Source of the DNA: JAMLIN01 sp041676645
GTDB lineage: Bacteria > Pseudomonadota > Gammaproteobacteria > Burkholderiales > Burkholderiaceae_E
Direction of reading: 5' to 3'
Assembly: GCA_041676645.1 (NCBI GenBank)
Contig: JBAYRO010000025.1
Coordinates: forward strand, 1 to 41,322
DNA: 41,322 nt
Shown here: positions 1 through 9,295 of the stretch, piece by piece
How positions within the stretch are numbered: the stretch's first letter is position 1
Layout: each line of letters opens with the position of its first letter
Translations under genes and position numbers: made by a program
The notes under the pieces: model-generated
Database searches by the model: none
What the model saw: the letters and a program-made list of their open reading frames with translations, nothing else
Told to the model about the DNA's origin: nothing

Positions 1-2
1 AC

Positions 3-104
3 GGCGGTGGTGGCGGCTACGGCGGTGGTGGCGGTGGCCGGGGTGGCTACGGTGCCGGTGGCGGTGGTGGTGGCGGCCGCGGCTACGGTGACCGCGGCGC
101 CTGA
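3..104 (+). CDS. C-terminal tail of a glycine-rich protein (5' end outside window)
   Basis: Only the last 33 codons are present, in frame 3, ending at TGA 102-104. The residues are almost all glycine, with spaced Tyr and Arg (GGYG, GRGGYG, GRGYGDRG) and an acidic/basic end. Such RGG/GGY tails are typical of small bacterial RRM-type RNA-binding proteins, and also occur on some DEAD-box helicases and single-strand-binding proteins. The folded domain lies upstream of the window, so the family cannot be decided. The RRM-protein reading is an inference from the tail composition alone. Confidence 0.6.
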   Translation, partial: GGGGGYGGGGGGRGGYGAGGGGGGGRGYGDRGA

Positions 105-142
105 ACCTCGTTCATCGACCGATACCAGACCAGACATGATGC

Positions 143-177
143 GCCGGATGGCGCCGGGCCTGCCCGGCACCTCCGGC
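143..177. terminator. Nested GC hairpin between convergent genes
   Basis: An inner perfect stem GCCGGGC/GCCCGGC (153-159 with 162-168) sits inside an outer stem GCCGGA/TCCGGC (143-148 with 172-177). It lies in the 149-base gap between the end of the glycine-rich gene and the end of the ETF-QO gene. No T-tract follows on either strand, so a terminator role is inferred from position and structure only. Confidence 0.35.
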
Positions 178-253
178 GTTCCTGTCGGAATCGCCTGTTT
201 GCGGTGATCCCGCCGGAATTGCCGCGCGCGGGGCAGGGCCCGCGCTGCCGGGC

Positions 254-1906
<1,653 letters not shown>

Positions 1907-2020
1907 GAGGCGTCTCCAGGGTCAGTTCGCCACGCAGGCAGTGCGCAGCGGGTGCTGCGAGTCTCGGTTCCGCCAATTGTCGCGGAAACAGCCGCGCCCG
2001 TCCAAATCGGACCGATCGGC

Positions 2021-2026
2021 TATGAT
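2021..2026 (+). promoter_or_regulatory. Possible -10 element upstream of SDR gene
   Basis: TATGAT stands out in a GC-rich 161-base divergent gap, 41 bases before the chosen ATG at 2068. No good -35 hexamer is visible at the expected spacing, so support is weak. Confidence 0.3.
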
Positions 2027-2067
2027 CGACGCCATTGGCCATGACAGGCAAACGAACGGAGGCGCGC

Positions 2068-2841
2068 ATGGCGACCACATTCGATCTCACCGGCAAGACC
2101 GCCCTGGTGACCGGCGCCTCGAGCGGGCTGGGGGCCCGGTTCGCCACCGTCCTCGCCGACAACGGCGCCCATGTGGTGCTGGCATCGCGCCGGCTCGAAC
2201 GGCTCAAGGAACTGCGCGCCTCCATCGAGGCGGAAGGCGGCGCGGCCAGCGTGCTTGCGCTCGATGTGACGGATACCGATGCCATCGACGGGGCGATCGC
2301 CAGCGCCGAAGCGCAGGCGGGGCCGATCGACATCCTCGTCAACAATTCCGGCGTGAGCACCACCCAGCGGCTGCTCGATGTCAAGCCGGCGGATTTCGAC
2401 TTCGTCCTCGACACCAACCTGAAGGGCGCCTTCTTCGTCGCGCAGGCGGTCGGCCGCCGCATGGTCGAGCGGGCGAAGTCGCACCCCGGGGCCGAGGCGC
2501 GGATCATCAACGTCGCGTCGATGGCGGGTCTCAAGGCGCTCGCGCAGATCGGCATCTACGCCATGAGCAAGGCGGCGGTGATCCACATGACCCGGGCGAT
2601 GGCGCTCGAGTGGGGACGCTACGGCATCAACGTCAACGCGATCTGCCCGGGCTACATCCGCACCGAGCTCAACGACGCCCACTGGGAGACCGAGGGCGGG
2701 CAGCGCCTGATCGCGATGCTGCCGCGTCGACGCGTCGGCGACCCCGAGGATCTCGACGGCCTGCTGGTGCTGCTGGCGTCGGGACGGTCGGGATTCATCA
2801 ACGGCGCGGTCATCGCGGCCGACGACGGCTTCGCCATCTGA
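2068..2841 (+). CDS. Short-chain dehydrogenase/reductase (SDR)
   Basis: This is a classical NAD(P)-dependent SDR of 257 aa. It shows the cofactor glycine motif TGASSGLG, the NNSG motif, a serine in INVASMAG, and the catalytic Tyr164-x3-Lys168 (YAMSK). The start at 2068 is chosen because GGAGG lies just upstream. A longer frame from 2035 has no ribosome site and adds 11 residues ahead of the usual SDR beginning. The substrate cannot be read from sequence. Its place next to ETF-QO and a hot-dog thioesterase suggests a hydroxyacyl-CoA or related lipid substrate, but that is inference. Confidence 0.9.
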   Translation: MATTFDLTGKTALVTGASSGLGARFATVLADNGAHVVLASRRLERLKELRASIEAEGGAASVLALDVTDTDAIDGAIASAEAQAGPIDILVNNSGVSTTQRLLDVKPADFDFVLDTNLKGAFFVAQAVGRRMVERAKSHPGAEARIINVASMAGLKALAQIGIYAMSKAAVIHMTRAMALEWGRYGINVNAICPGYIRTELNDAHWETEGGQRLIAMLPRRRVGDPEDLDGLLVLLASGRSGFINGAVIAADDGFAI

Positions 2842-2888
2842 GGGCCTGTGAACACTGTCCACAGGGTCTGCGCGGATAGAGGTGATAC

Positions 2889-3326
2889 TTGAACCAGGAA
2901 GCGGCTGAAGAGGAGCGGCCGATCGCGGTCTTCGAGATGGACCTGCCGATCCGCTGGGGCGACATGGACGCGATGGGCCATGTCAACAACACGGTGTACT
3001 TCCGCTACATGGAGCAGTTGCGGATCGACTGGTTCGGCCGGCTCGGGTTTCCGCCCGATCCCAGCGGCGAGGGGCCGGTCATCGTCAACGCCCATTGCAG
3101 TTTCATGCACGAGTTGCGCTATCCCGGCGCCGTCCGGGCCCGGCAGCTGATCGGTCGCATCGGCCGATCGACCATCGAGACGGTGGTCGAGATGAGCCAC
3201 AGCGACGAGCCCGGGCGTATCTGCGCGACCGGCGGCGCCACCATCGTCTGGGTGGATTTCCCGAAGAGGAAATCGGCCCCGCTACCCGACTGGGTGCGGG
3301 AGATCGTGGTCAAGCCGCTCGTCTAG
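2889..3326 (+). CDS. Hot-dog acyl-CoA thioesterase (4HBT family)
   Basis: The 145-aa single hot-dog protein has the 4-hydroxybenzoyl-CoA thioesterase-type motif WGDMDAMGHVNNTVYF, in which the first Asp region is catalytic in the family. It should hydrolyse an acyl-CoA to free acid and CoA in the cytoplasm; the acyl group is unknown. The start is TTG at 2889 with AGAGGTGA just before it. The gene follows the SDR by 47 bases on the same strand and is probably cotranscribed. Its stop codon lies inside a palindrome (3316-3333). Confidence 0.85.
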   Translation: MNQEAAEEERPIAVFEMDLPIRWGDMDAMGHVNNTVYFRYMEQLRIDWFGRLGFPPDPSGEGPVIVNAHCSFMHELRYPGAVRARQLIGRIGRSTIETVVEMSHSDEPGRICATGGATIVWVDFPKRKSAPLPDWVREIVVKPLV

Positions 3327-3333
3327 ACGAGCG
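3316..3333. terminator. Palindrome over the thioesterase stop codon
   Basis: CGCTCGTCT/AGACGAGCG is a perfect 18-base palindrome that contains the TAG stop (3324-3326). As RNA it forms a seven-pair stem with a CTAG loop. A second GC-rich dyad follows immediately. It lies at the convergence with the CoA-transferase operon. There is no T-tract, so termination is inferred from position. Confidence 0.4.
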
Positions 3334-3365
3334 CCGGGGCGCGCCTCGGGGCGCGTCCCGCGGGC

Positions 3366-4019
3366 TCAGGCCAGCGCGCTGGCATCGACCGGGCAGCCGG
3401 TCTTGGCCTTCAGTTCCTCGACCGTGACACCGGGCGCGAGCTCGAGCAGGCGCAGGCCCGAAGGGGTGACCTCGAGCACGCCGAGGTCGGTGATGATCTC
3501 GTTGACCACGCCCACGCCGGTCAGCGGCAGGTTGCATTCGGGCAGGATCTTGATGTCCTCGGTGCCGTCCTTCTTGCGGGCGGTGTGCTCCATCAACACC
3601 AGGACGCGGCCGACGCCGGCGACGAGGTCCATGGCGCCGCCCATGCCCTTGACCATCTTGCCGGGGATCATCCAGTTGGCGAGGTCGCCCTTTTCGCTGA
3701 CCTGCATCGCGCCCAGGATGGCGAGGTTGATCTTGCCGCCGCGGATCATGGCGAAGGAATCGGCGCTGGCGAAGATGGACGAGCCGGGCAGGGTGGTGAC
3801 CGTCTGCTTGCCGGCGTTGATGAGATCCGGGTCGACTTCGTCCTCGGTCGGGAAGGGGCCGATGCCGAGCAGGCCGTTCTCGCTCTGCAGCCAGACTTCC
3901 ATGTCATCGGGCACGTAGTTGGCAACGAGGGTCGGCAGGCCGATGCCGAGATTCACGTAGAAGCCGTCGCGCAGTTCCTTGGCGGCGCGGGCGGCCATCT
4001 GGTCACGGGTCCAGGGCAT
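3366..4019 (-). CDS. scoB: Succinyl-CoA:3-ketoacid CoA transferase, subunit B
   Basis: The 217-aa beta subunit of a family I CoA transferase moves CoA from succinyl-CoA to acetoacetate or a similar 3-oxoacid. The conserved SENGLLGIGP motif is present, and Glu47 in it corresponds to the residue that forms the glutamyl-CoA thioester. GIGLPTLVANYVP near the N-terminus is also typical. The ATG at 4019 has GAGGAGA upstream. The longer frame to 4154 only runs into subunit A. It starts 10 bases after subunit A ends, so the two form an operon. Homologous 3-oxoadipate CoA transferase (pcaJ) is the main alternative, but no other pca gene is present. Confidence 0.9.
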   Translation of the reverse strand: MPWTRDQMAARAAKELRDGFYVNLGIGLPTLVANYVPDDMEVWLQSENGLLGIGPFPTEDEVDPDLINAGKQTVTTLPGSSIFASADSFAMIRGGKINLAILGAMQVSEKGDLANWMIPGKMVKGMGGAMDLVAGVGRVLVLMEHTARKKDGTEDIKILPECNLPLTGVGVVNEIITDLGVLEVTPSGLRLLELAPGVTVEELKAKTGCPVDASALA

Positions 4020-4029
4020 GACGATCTCC

Positions 4030-4731
4030 TCAGCGGGTCGGGCGCGTGGTGCGCTGTTCGATGCGCTTTTCCGGCGCCGGGTTGTGCACGATCCGGTGCA
4101 CGTAGATTCCGGGCAGGTGTACATGGTCCGGGTCGATCTCGCCGACGGGCACAATCACCTCCACCTCGGCGACGCACAGCTTGCCGGCCATCGCCACGTT
4201 CGGATTGAAGTTGCGCGCGGTGCGACGGAACACCAGGTTGCCGGATTCGTCGGCCATCCAGGCCTTCACGAGGGAGACATCCGGTACGAGCGAGTGCTCC
4301 ATGACGTACATGTGGCCGTCGAACTCGCGTGTTTCCTTGCCATCGGCCACCAGGGTGCCGTAGCCGGTGCGCGTGAAGAAGGCCGGGATGCCGGCGCCGC
4401 CGGCGCGCAGCTTCTCCGCCAGGGTGCCCTGTGGGGTGAACTCGAGCTCGAGCTCGCCACTGAGGTACTGGCGTTCGAATTCCTTGTTCTCGCCCACGTA
4501 GCTCGCGATCATCTTGCGGACCTGGCGGCTCTGCAGGAGCAGGCCCAGGCCGAAATCGTCGACACCGGCATTGTTCGACACACAGGTCAGGTCCTTGACG
4601 CCGGAATCGCGCAGGCCCGCGATCAGGGCTTCGGGGATGCCGCAAAGACCGAATCCGCCGACGGCGATCATCTGGCCGTCGGCGACGACATCGGCCAGCG
4701 CGCTGGTGGCGTTCGGGAAGACCTTGCTCAT
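4030..4731 (-). CDS. scoA: Succinyl-CoA:3-ketoacid CoA transferase, subunit A
   Basis: The 233-aa alpha subunit begins at the ATG at 4731, with GAGG upstream. Family hallmarks are GGFGLCGIPEALI, SNNAGVDDFGLGLLL, SSYVGENKEFERQ-like ASYVGENKEFERQ, and GGAGIPAFFTRTGYGT. The pattern fits SCOT-type enzymes of ketone-body use better than glutaconate or acetate CoA transferases. It is first in the operon with scoB. It is divergent from pyrG across a 121-base gap in which a TATAAT faces this gene. Confidence 0.92.
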   Translation of the reverse strand: MSKVFPNATSALADVVADGQMIAVGGFGLCGIPEALIAGLRDSGVKDLTCVSNNAGVDDFGLGLLLQSRQVRKMIASYVGENKEFERQYLSGELELEFTPQGTLAEKLRAGGAGIPAFFTRTGYGTLVADGKETREFDGHMYVMEHSLVPDVSLVKAWMADESGNLVFRRTARNFNPNVAMAGKLCVAEVEVIVPVGEIDPDHVHLPGIYVHRIVHNPAPEKRIEQRTTRPTR

Positions 4732-4768
4732 GGGAGACCTCGCTAGCGGGGGCGGGTGGCGATGAGGA

Positions 4769-4774
4769 ATTATA
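4769..4774 (-). promoter_or_regulatory. Candidate -10 for scoAB
   Basis: Read on the minus strand this is a perfect TATAAT, 37 bases upstream of the scoA ATG, in otherwise very GC-rich DNA. No recognisable -35 is seen 17 bases further upstream. Confidence 0.4.
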
Positions 4775-4823
4775 AGCACCGCCGGACGGTCCGGGCGGAG
4801 GGCCGGGTCCGGGCCCGACAAGA

Positions 4824-4829
4824 TATAAT
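4824..4829 (+). promoter_or_regulatory. Candidate -10 for pyrG
   Basis: A perfect TATAAT lies 23 bases before the pyrG ATG and is followed by a run of C and T. The -35 region is GC-rich and unconvincing. The predicted start is not in a G-run of the kind used for reiterative CTP-sensing control of pyrG in Gram-positive bacteria, so that mode of control is not supported. Confidence 0.45.
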
Positions 4830-4852
4830 CCCCCTTTCCCGGCGGGCTGTTC

Positions 4853-6526
4853 ATGACCAAATTCGTTTTCGTCACCGGTGGCGTGGTGTCGTCACTGGGC
4901 AAGGGCATTGCGGCGGCATCGATGGCGGCGCTGCTCGAGTCGCGTGGGGTCAGGGTGACCCTGCTCAAGCTGGATCCCTACATCAACGTCGATCCGGGCA
5001 CCATGAGCCCGTTCCAGCACGGCGAGGTCTTCGTCACCGAGGACGGCGCCGAAACCGACCTCGACCTCGGCCACTACGAGCGCTTCATCTCCGCCCGGAT
5101 GCGGCGCGCGAACAACTTCACCACCGGCCAGATCTACGAATCGGTCATCAAGAAGGAACGCCGCGGCGAGTATCTCGGCCGCACCGTCCAGGTGATCCCG
5201 CACATCACCAACGAGATCCAGACCTTCATCGAGCGCGGCGCCGGGGTCGGCACCCAGGATGCCGTCGAGGTCGCGATCGTCGAGATCGGCGGCACGGTGG
5301 GCGACATCGAATCCCTGCCCTTCATCGAGGCCGCCCGGCAGATGAGCCTCAAGCGCGGTCGCGGCAACTGCTGCTTCGTGCACCTGACCCTGGTTCCGTT
5401 CATTCCGTCGGCTGGCGAGCTCAAGACCAAGCCGACCCAGCATTCGGTCCAGAAACTGCGCGAGATCGGCATCCAGGCCGACCTCCTCCTGTGCCGGGCC
5501 GATCGCCGCATTCCCGAGGACGAGCGCGCCAAGATCTCGCTGTTCTCGAACGTGCCCCTCGATTCCGTGATCTCCGTCTGGGACGCCGACAGCATCTACA
5601 AGATTCCCCGCATGCTGCACGAGCAGCGGGTCGACGAGCTGCTCTGCGAAGTGCTGCGGCTCGATGTCCGCCCGGCGGACCTCGCGGTCTGGGACCGCCT
5701 GGTCGAGGCGCAGGCCAATCCCAAGCGCAGCGTGCGCATCGCGATGGTCGGCAAGTACGTCGAGCTCACCGAGTCCTACAAGTCGCTCACCGAAGCGCTC
5801 ACCCATGCCGGCATCCACACCACCAGCCGGGTCGAGATCGACTACATCGATTCCGAGCGCATCGAGGCCGAGGGCACCGAGGAGTTCGCCCGCTACGACG
5901 CGATCCTCGTGCCGGGCGGTTTCGGCCGCCGGGGTGTCGAAGGCAAGATCCGCGCGATCCGCTATGCCCGCGAATCCGGCATCCCCTTCCTCGGCATCTG
6001 CCTGGGCATGCAGCTCGCCGTGGTCGAGTTCGCCCGCGATGTCTGCGGCCTCGAGAACGCCAACAGCACCGAGTTCGATCCGCTCACGCCGCATCCGGTC
6101 ATCGGGCTGATCACCGAGTGGACCGATCGCGAAGGCAAGGTCGAGCGCCGCAGCGAGGATTCCGGCCTGGGCGGCACGATGCGCCTGGGCGCCCAGCGCT
6201 GCGCGGTCGTGCCCGACAGCCTCGCCGCCTCGATCTACGGCGATTCCGTCAACGAGCGCCATCGCCATCGCTACGAAGTCAACAACCACTACGTCGAACG
6301 CCTCGAGGCGGCCGGCCTGCGCATCGCCGCGCGCACGCCCTCCGAGCGACTCACCGAGATCATCGAGCTGCCCCGCCAGGGCCCTGGCTCGCACCCCTGG
6401 TTCCTCGGGGTCCAGTTCCATCCGGAGTTCACCTCCACTCCGCGCGCCGGGCATCCCCTGTTCATCAGCTACATTCGCGCTGCGATCGCGCGCTCGCAGC
6501 AGGTGGCCGAACGCAAGGTCGCCTAG
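4853..6526 (+). CDS. pyrG: CTP synthase
   Basis: The enzyme makes CTP from UTP, ATP and glutamine. The 557-aa protein has the N-terminal synthetase domain (GGVVSSLGKGIAAAS nucleotide loop; DPYINVDPGTMSPFQHGEVF) and a C-terminal class I glutaminase domain. The glutaminase nucleophile is Cys383 in FLGICLGMQ, and the His and Glu of the triad lie in VQFHPEF. Length and start (MTKFVFVTGGVVSSLGKG) match the family exactly. It leads a forward cluster pyrG-kdsA-eno-ftsB that is a conserved order in beta- and gammaproteobacteria. Confidence 0.98.
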   Translation: MTKFVFVTGGVVSSLGKGIAAASMAALLESRGVRVTLLKLDPYINVDPGTMSPFQHGEVFVTEDGAETDLDLGHYERFISARMRRANNFTTGQIYESVIKKERRGEYLGRTVQVIPHITNEIQTFIERGAGVGTQDAVEVAIVEIGGTVGDIESLPFIEAARQMSLKRGRGNCCFVHLTLVPFIPSAGELKTKPTQHSVQKLREIGIQADLLLCRADRRIPEDERAKISLFSNVPLDSVISVWDADSIYKIPRMLHEQRVDELLCEVLRLDVRPADLAVWDRLVEAQANPKRSVRIAMVGKYVELTESYKSLTEALTHAGIHTTSRVEIDYIDSERIEAEGTEEFARYDAILVPGGFGRRGVEGKIRAIRYARESGIPFLGICLGMQLAVVEFARDVCGLENANSTEFDPLTPHPVIGLITEWTDREGKVERRSEDSGLGGTMRLGAQRCAVVPDSLAASIYGDSVNERHRHRYEVNNHYVERLEAAGLRIAARTPSERLTEIIELPRQGPGSHPWFLGVQFHPEFTSTPRAGHPLFISYIRAAIARSQQVAERKVA

Positions 6527-6595
6527 AGCCAGTGGACGCGTCCGCTCCGTTCACATGTCCTGATCGCCATCTCGCCGTGCGCTAGGAGACCCGAC

Positions 6596-7465
6596 ATGAA
6601 GCTCTGTCATTTCGATGCCGGCCTGGATCGGCCCCTGTTCCTGATCGCGGGGCCCTGCGTGATCGAATCGGCCGAACTCGCCTTCGATACCGCCGGCCGG
6701 CTCAAGGAGATCACCGACCGCCTCGGCATCCCCTTCATCTACAAGTCGTCCTTCGACAAGGCCAATCGCAGCTCGGGCAAGTCCTTTCGCGGCCCCGGCT
6801 TCGACGCCGGACTGAAGGTGCTCGCCGATGTCCGCGAGCGGATCGGCGTGCCGGTGCTGACCGATGTCCACGAGATCGACCAGATCGCCCCGGTGGCCGA
6901 GGTCGTCGATGTCCTCCAGACGCCGGCCTTCCTGGTGCGCCAGACCGACTTCATCCGCGCGGTGGCCACCTGCGGCAAGCCGGTCAACATCAAGAAGGGC
7001 CAGTTCCTCGCGCCCCACGACATGAAGAACGTGATCGACAAGGCGCGCGAAGCCGCCATCGAGGCGGCCGGTGGCGACGCTTCCGCGGGCGATCGCTTCA
7101 TGGTCTGCGAACGGGGCGTGAGCTTCGGCTACAACAACCTCGTCTCCGACATGCGCTCGCTCGCGATCATGCGCGAGACGGGCTGCCCGGTGGTGTTCGA
7201 CGCCACCCACTCGGTGCAGCTGCCGGGCGGGCAGGGCACCGCCTCGGGCGGCCAGCGCGAGTTCGTGCCGGTGCTGGCCCGGGCGGCGGTCGCCGTCGGC
7301 GTGGCGGGCCTGTTCATGGAAACCCATCCCGACCCCGCGCGGGCGCTTTCGGACGGCCCCAACGCCTGGCCGCTCGATCGCATGGAAGCGCTGCTGGGCA
7401 CGCTGCGCGAGATCGACGTGCTGGTCAAGGCGGCGGGCTTTCCCGAAGCGGAGCTCGCGGGATGA
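6596..7465 (+). CDS. kdsA: 3-deoxy-8-phosphooctulonate (Kdo-8-P) synthase
   Basis: The enzyme condenses phosphoenolpyruvate with arabinose-5-phosphate for the Kdo of lipopolysaccharide, so the cell is Gram-negative. Of 289 aa, key segments are IAGPCVIES, KSSFDKANRSS, FRGPG, VKKGQFLAP-like IKKGQFLAP, and METHPDPARALSDGPN. Cys21 in IAGPC is the metal-ligand cysteine of the metal-dependent class; the E. coli type has Asn at this place. The gene follows pyrG by 69 bases on the same strand. GGAGACCC precedes the ATG. Confidence 0.97.
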   Translation: MKLCHFDAGLDRPLFLIAGPCVIESAELAFDTAGRLKEITDRLGIPFIYKSSFDKANRSSGKSFRGPGFDAGLKVLADVRERIGVPVLTDVHEIDQIAPVAEVVDVLQTPAFLVRQTDFIRAVATCGKPVNIKKGQFLAPHDMKNVIDKAREAAIEAAGGDASAGDRFMVCERGVSFGYNNLVSDMRSLAIMRETGCPVVFDATHSVQLPGGQGTASGGQREFVPVLARAAVAVGVAGLFMETHPDPARALSDGPNAWPLDRMEALLGTLREIDVLVKAAGFPEAELAG

Positions 7466-7589
7466 CGACGACGCGGGGCCCGATCTTTCACATTCCGACG
7501 TCCATTCCCGTCTATCATTCGAGCATCTGCGCCCGATCGGCGCGGCTGCCCTGCACCCGTTCATAATCGCCAGGACCAGAAGACCTCCA

Positions 7590-8873
7590 ATGAGCACCAT
7601 CGTCGACATCATCGGCCGCGAAATCATCGATTCCCGCGGCAATCCGACCGTCGAATGCGACGTTCTCCTCGAATCCGGCGCGATGGGCCGGGCGGCGGTT
7701 CCTTCGGGCGCTTCCACGGGTTCGCGCGAAGCGATCGAACTGCGCGACGGCGACATGGACCGCTACCTCGGCAAGGGGGTCCTCGGCGCGGTCGAGCACA
7801 TCAATACCGAGATCTCCGAGGCCCTGATGGGGCTCGACGCAAGCGAACAGGCCTGGATCGATCGCACCCTGCGCGATCTCGACGGCACCGAGAACAAGTC
7901 GCGCCTGGGCGCCAACGCCACCCTGGCGGTGTCGATGGCGGTCGCGCGGGCCTCGGCCGAGGAATCCGGCCTGCCGCTCTATCGCTACTTCGGCGGCTCG
8001 GGCGCGATGTCCCTGCCGGTCCCGATGATGAACGTCATCAACGGGGGCGCGCACGCCAACAACTCGCTCGACCTGCAGGAGTTCATGATCCTGCCGGTGG
8101 GCGCGCCGACCTTCCGGGAATCCCTGCGCTACGGAGCCGAGGTCTTCCATGCGCTGAAGAAGCTCATCCACGACCGCGGCATGTCGACGGCGGTCGGCGA
8201 CGAAGGCGGCTTCGCGCCCAGCGTGGGCAGCCACGAGGAAGCGATCCAGCTGATCCTTTCGGCGATCGAGGCGGCCGGCTACGAGCCGGGTCGCCAGATC
8301 GCGCTGGGGCTCGACTGCGCCAGTTCCGAGTTCTATCGCGACGGCAAGTACCATCTCGCCGGCGAGGACCTGGTGCTGTCGGCGGGCGACTTCGCCAACC
8401 TGCTCTCGACCTGGTGCGACAAGTACCCGATCGTCTCGATCGAGGACGGCATGGCCGAGGACGACTGGGACGGCTGGAAGCTGCTCACCGATGTGCTCGG
8501 CGACCGGGTCCAGCTGGTCGGCGACGACCTTTTCGTCACCAATACCGAGATCCTCCAGCGCGGCATCGAGCAGGGAATCGCCAACTCGATCCTCATCAAG
8601 ATCAACCAGATCGGGACACTGACCGAGACCTTCTCGGCGATCGAACTGGCCAAGCGCTTCAACTACACGGCCGTGGTGTCGCATCGTTCGGGCGAAACCG
8701 AGGACACCACCATCGCCGACATCGCCGTCGCGACCAATGCGCTGCAGATCAAGACCGGCTCGATGAGTCGCACCGACCGCGTCGCGAAGTACAACCAGCT
8801 CCTGCGCATCGAGGAAGACCTCGGCGACGTCGCCAGCTATCCGGGGCGCAACGCCTTCTACAATCTGCGCTAG
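7590..8873 (+). CDS. eno: Enolase
   Basis: Enolase interconverts 2-phosphoglycerate and phosphoenolpyruvate, also the co-substrate of the preceding kdsA. The 427-aa protein has all family marks: the N-terminal GREIIDSRGNPTVE, VPSGASTG, MNVINGGAHANN, the metal site in SIEDGMAEDDW and VGDDLFVTN, the catalytic-lysine strand ILIKINQIG, and SHRSGETEDTTIAD. Start and length are standard. A 124-base gap before the gene holds a weak CATAAT at 7563-7568 that could be a -10 for a local promoter; no -35 is convincing. Confidence 0.98.
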   Translation: MSTIVDIIGREIIDSRGNPTVECDVLLESGAMGRAAVPSGASTGSREAIELRDGDMDRYLGKGVLGAVEHINTEISEALMGLDASEQAWIDRTLRDLDGTENKSRLGANATLAVSMAVARASAEESGLPLYRYFGGSGAMSLPVPMMNVINGGAHANNSLDLQEFMILPVGAPTFRESLRYGAEVFHALKKLIHDRGMSTAVGDEGGFAPSVGSHEEAIQLILSAIEAAGYEPGRQIALGLDCASSEFYRDGKYHLAGEDLVLSAGDFANLLSTWCDKYPIVSIEDGMAEDDWDGWKLLTDVLGDRVQLVGDDLFVTNTEILQRGIEQGIANSILIKINQIGTLTETFSAIELAKRFNYTAVVSHRSGETEDTTIADIAVATNALQIKTGSMSRTDRVAKYNQLLRIEEDLGDVASYPGRNAFYNLR

Positions 8874-8885
8874 GCGGGCTTTGCG

Positions 8886-9203
8886 ATGCGCCCCCTGACC
8901 ATGATCCTGTGCGCTCTCCTGGTTGCCATCCAGTATCCGCTCTGGTTCGGCGAACGAGGCTGGCGCGAGGTATGGCGCCTGAGCGGGCAGCTGGGCGAGC
9001 AGCAGCAGGCCAACGCCCGGGTGTCCTCGCACAATGCCGGCCTGGAAGCCGAGTTGCGCGATCTCGCCGAAGGGCGCCAGGCCGTCGAGGAACGTGCCCG
9101 CTACGATCTCGGCATGGTGGGGCGCGGCGAGGTCTTCGTGCAGATCAACCAGGCGGGCGAATCGAGCGGCGCCCGCATACAGACCGCCGACTCCGGGCGT
9201 TAG
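8886..9203 (+). CDS. ftsB: Cell division protein FtsB
   Basis: This is a small bitopic divisome protein that bridges FtsL and FtsQ. The 105-aa product has one N-terminal membrane segment (about residues 4-21, MTMILCALLVAIQYPLWF). A glutamine/glutamate-rich periplasmic coiled coil follows (about 30-70), then the conserved ERARYDLGMVGRGEVF, matching the (E)xARxxLGMV.xGE segment of FtsB. It starts 12 bases after eno, the usual order in proteobacteria, and is surely cotranscribed. The ribosome site is poor, so translational coupling to eno is likely. Confidence 0.93.
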   Translation: MRPLTMILCALLVAIQYPLWFGERGWREVWRLSGQLGEQQQANARVSSHNAGLEAELRDLAEGRQAVEERARYDLGMVGRGEVFVQINQAGESSGARIQTADSGR

Positions 9204-9210
9204 ACACCAT

Positions 9211-9236
9211 GGTCGCCCGGGACATGGCGGGCGACC
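9211..9236. terminator. Hairpin after ftsB
   Basis: A perfect nine-pair stem GGTCGCCCG/CGGGCGACC has an eight-base loop. It starts eight bases after the ftsB stop, in the convergent gap with hslO. There is no T-tract. Confidence 0.5.
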
Positions 9237-9256
9237 GGTCTCCCGGGTCGTAGGTT

Positions 9257-9272
9257 GCGCGGCGAGCCGCGC
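9257..9272. terminator. Second hairpin between ftsB and hslO
   Basis: GCGCGG-CGAG-CCGCGC forms a compact stem-loop 24 bases from the end of hslO. With the hairpin at 9211-9236 it could terminate the two converging transcripts separately. Confidence 0.35.
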
Positions 9273-9295
9273 CGAGTGCGGGGCCGGGGCGCCGC

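Noticed and set aside
105..253. Small gene between the glycine-rich tail and ETF-QO
   Set aside because: Open frames here have no ribosome site or conserved pattern; the DNA is mainly GC-rich dyads.
4815..4853. CTP-sensing reiterative transcription or attenuator before pyrG
   Set aside because: No GGGC start run and no terminator-like hairpin between the -10 and the ATG.
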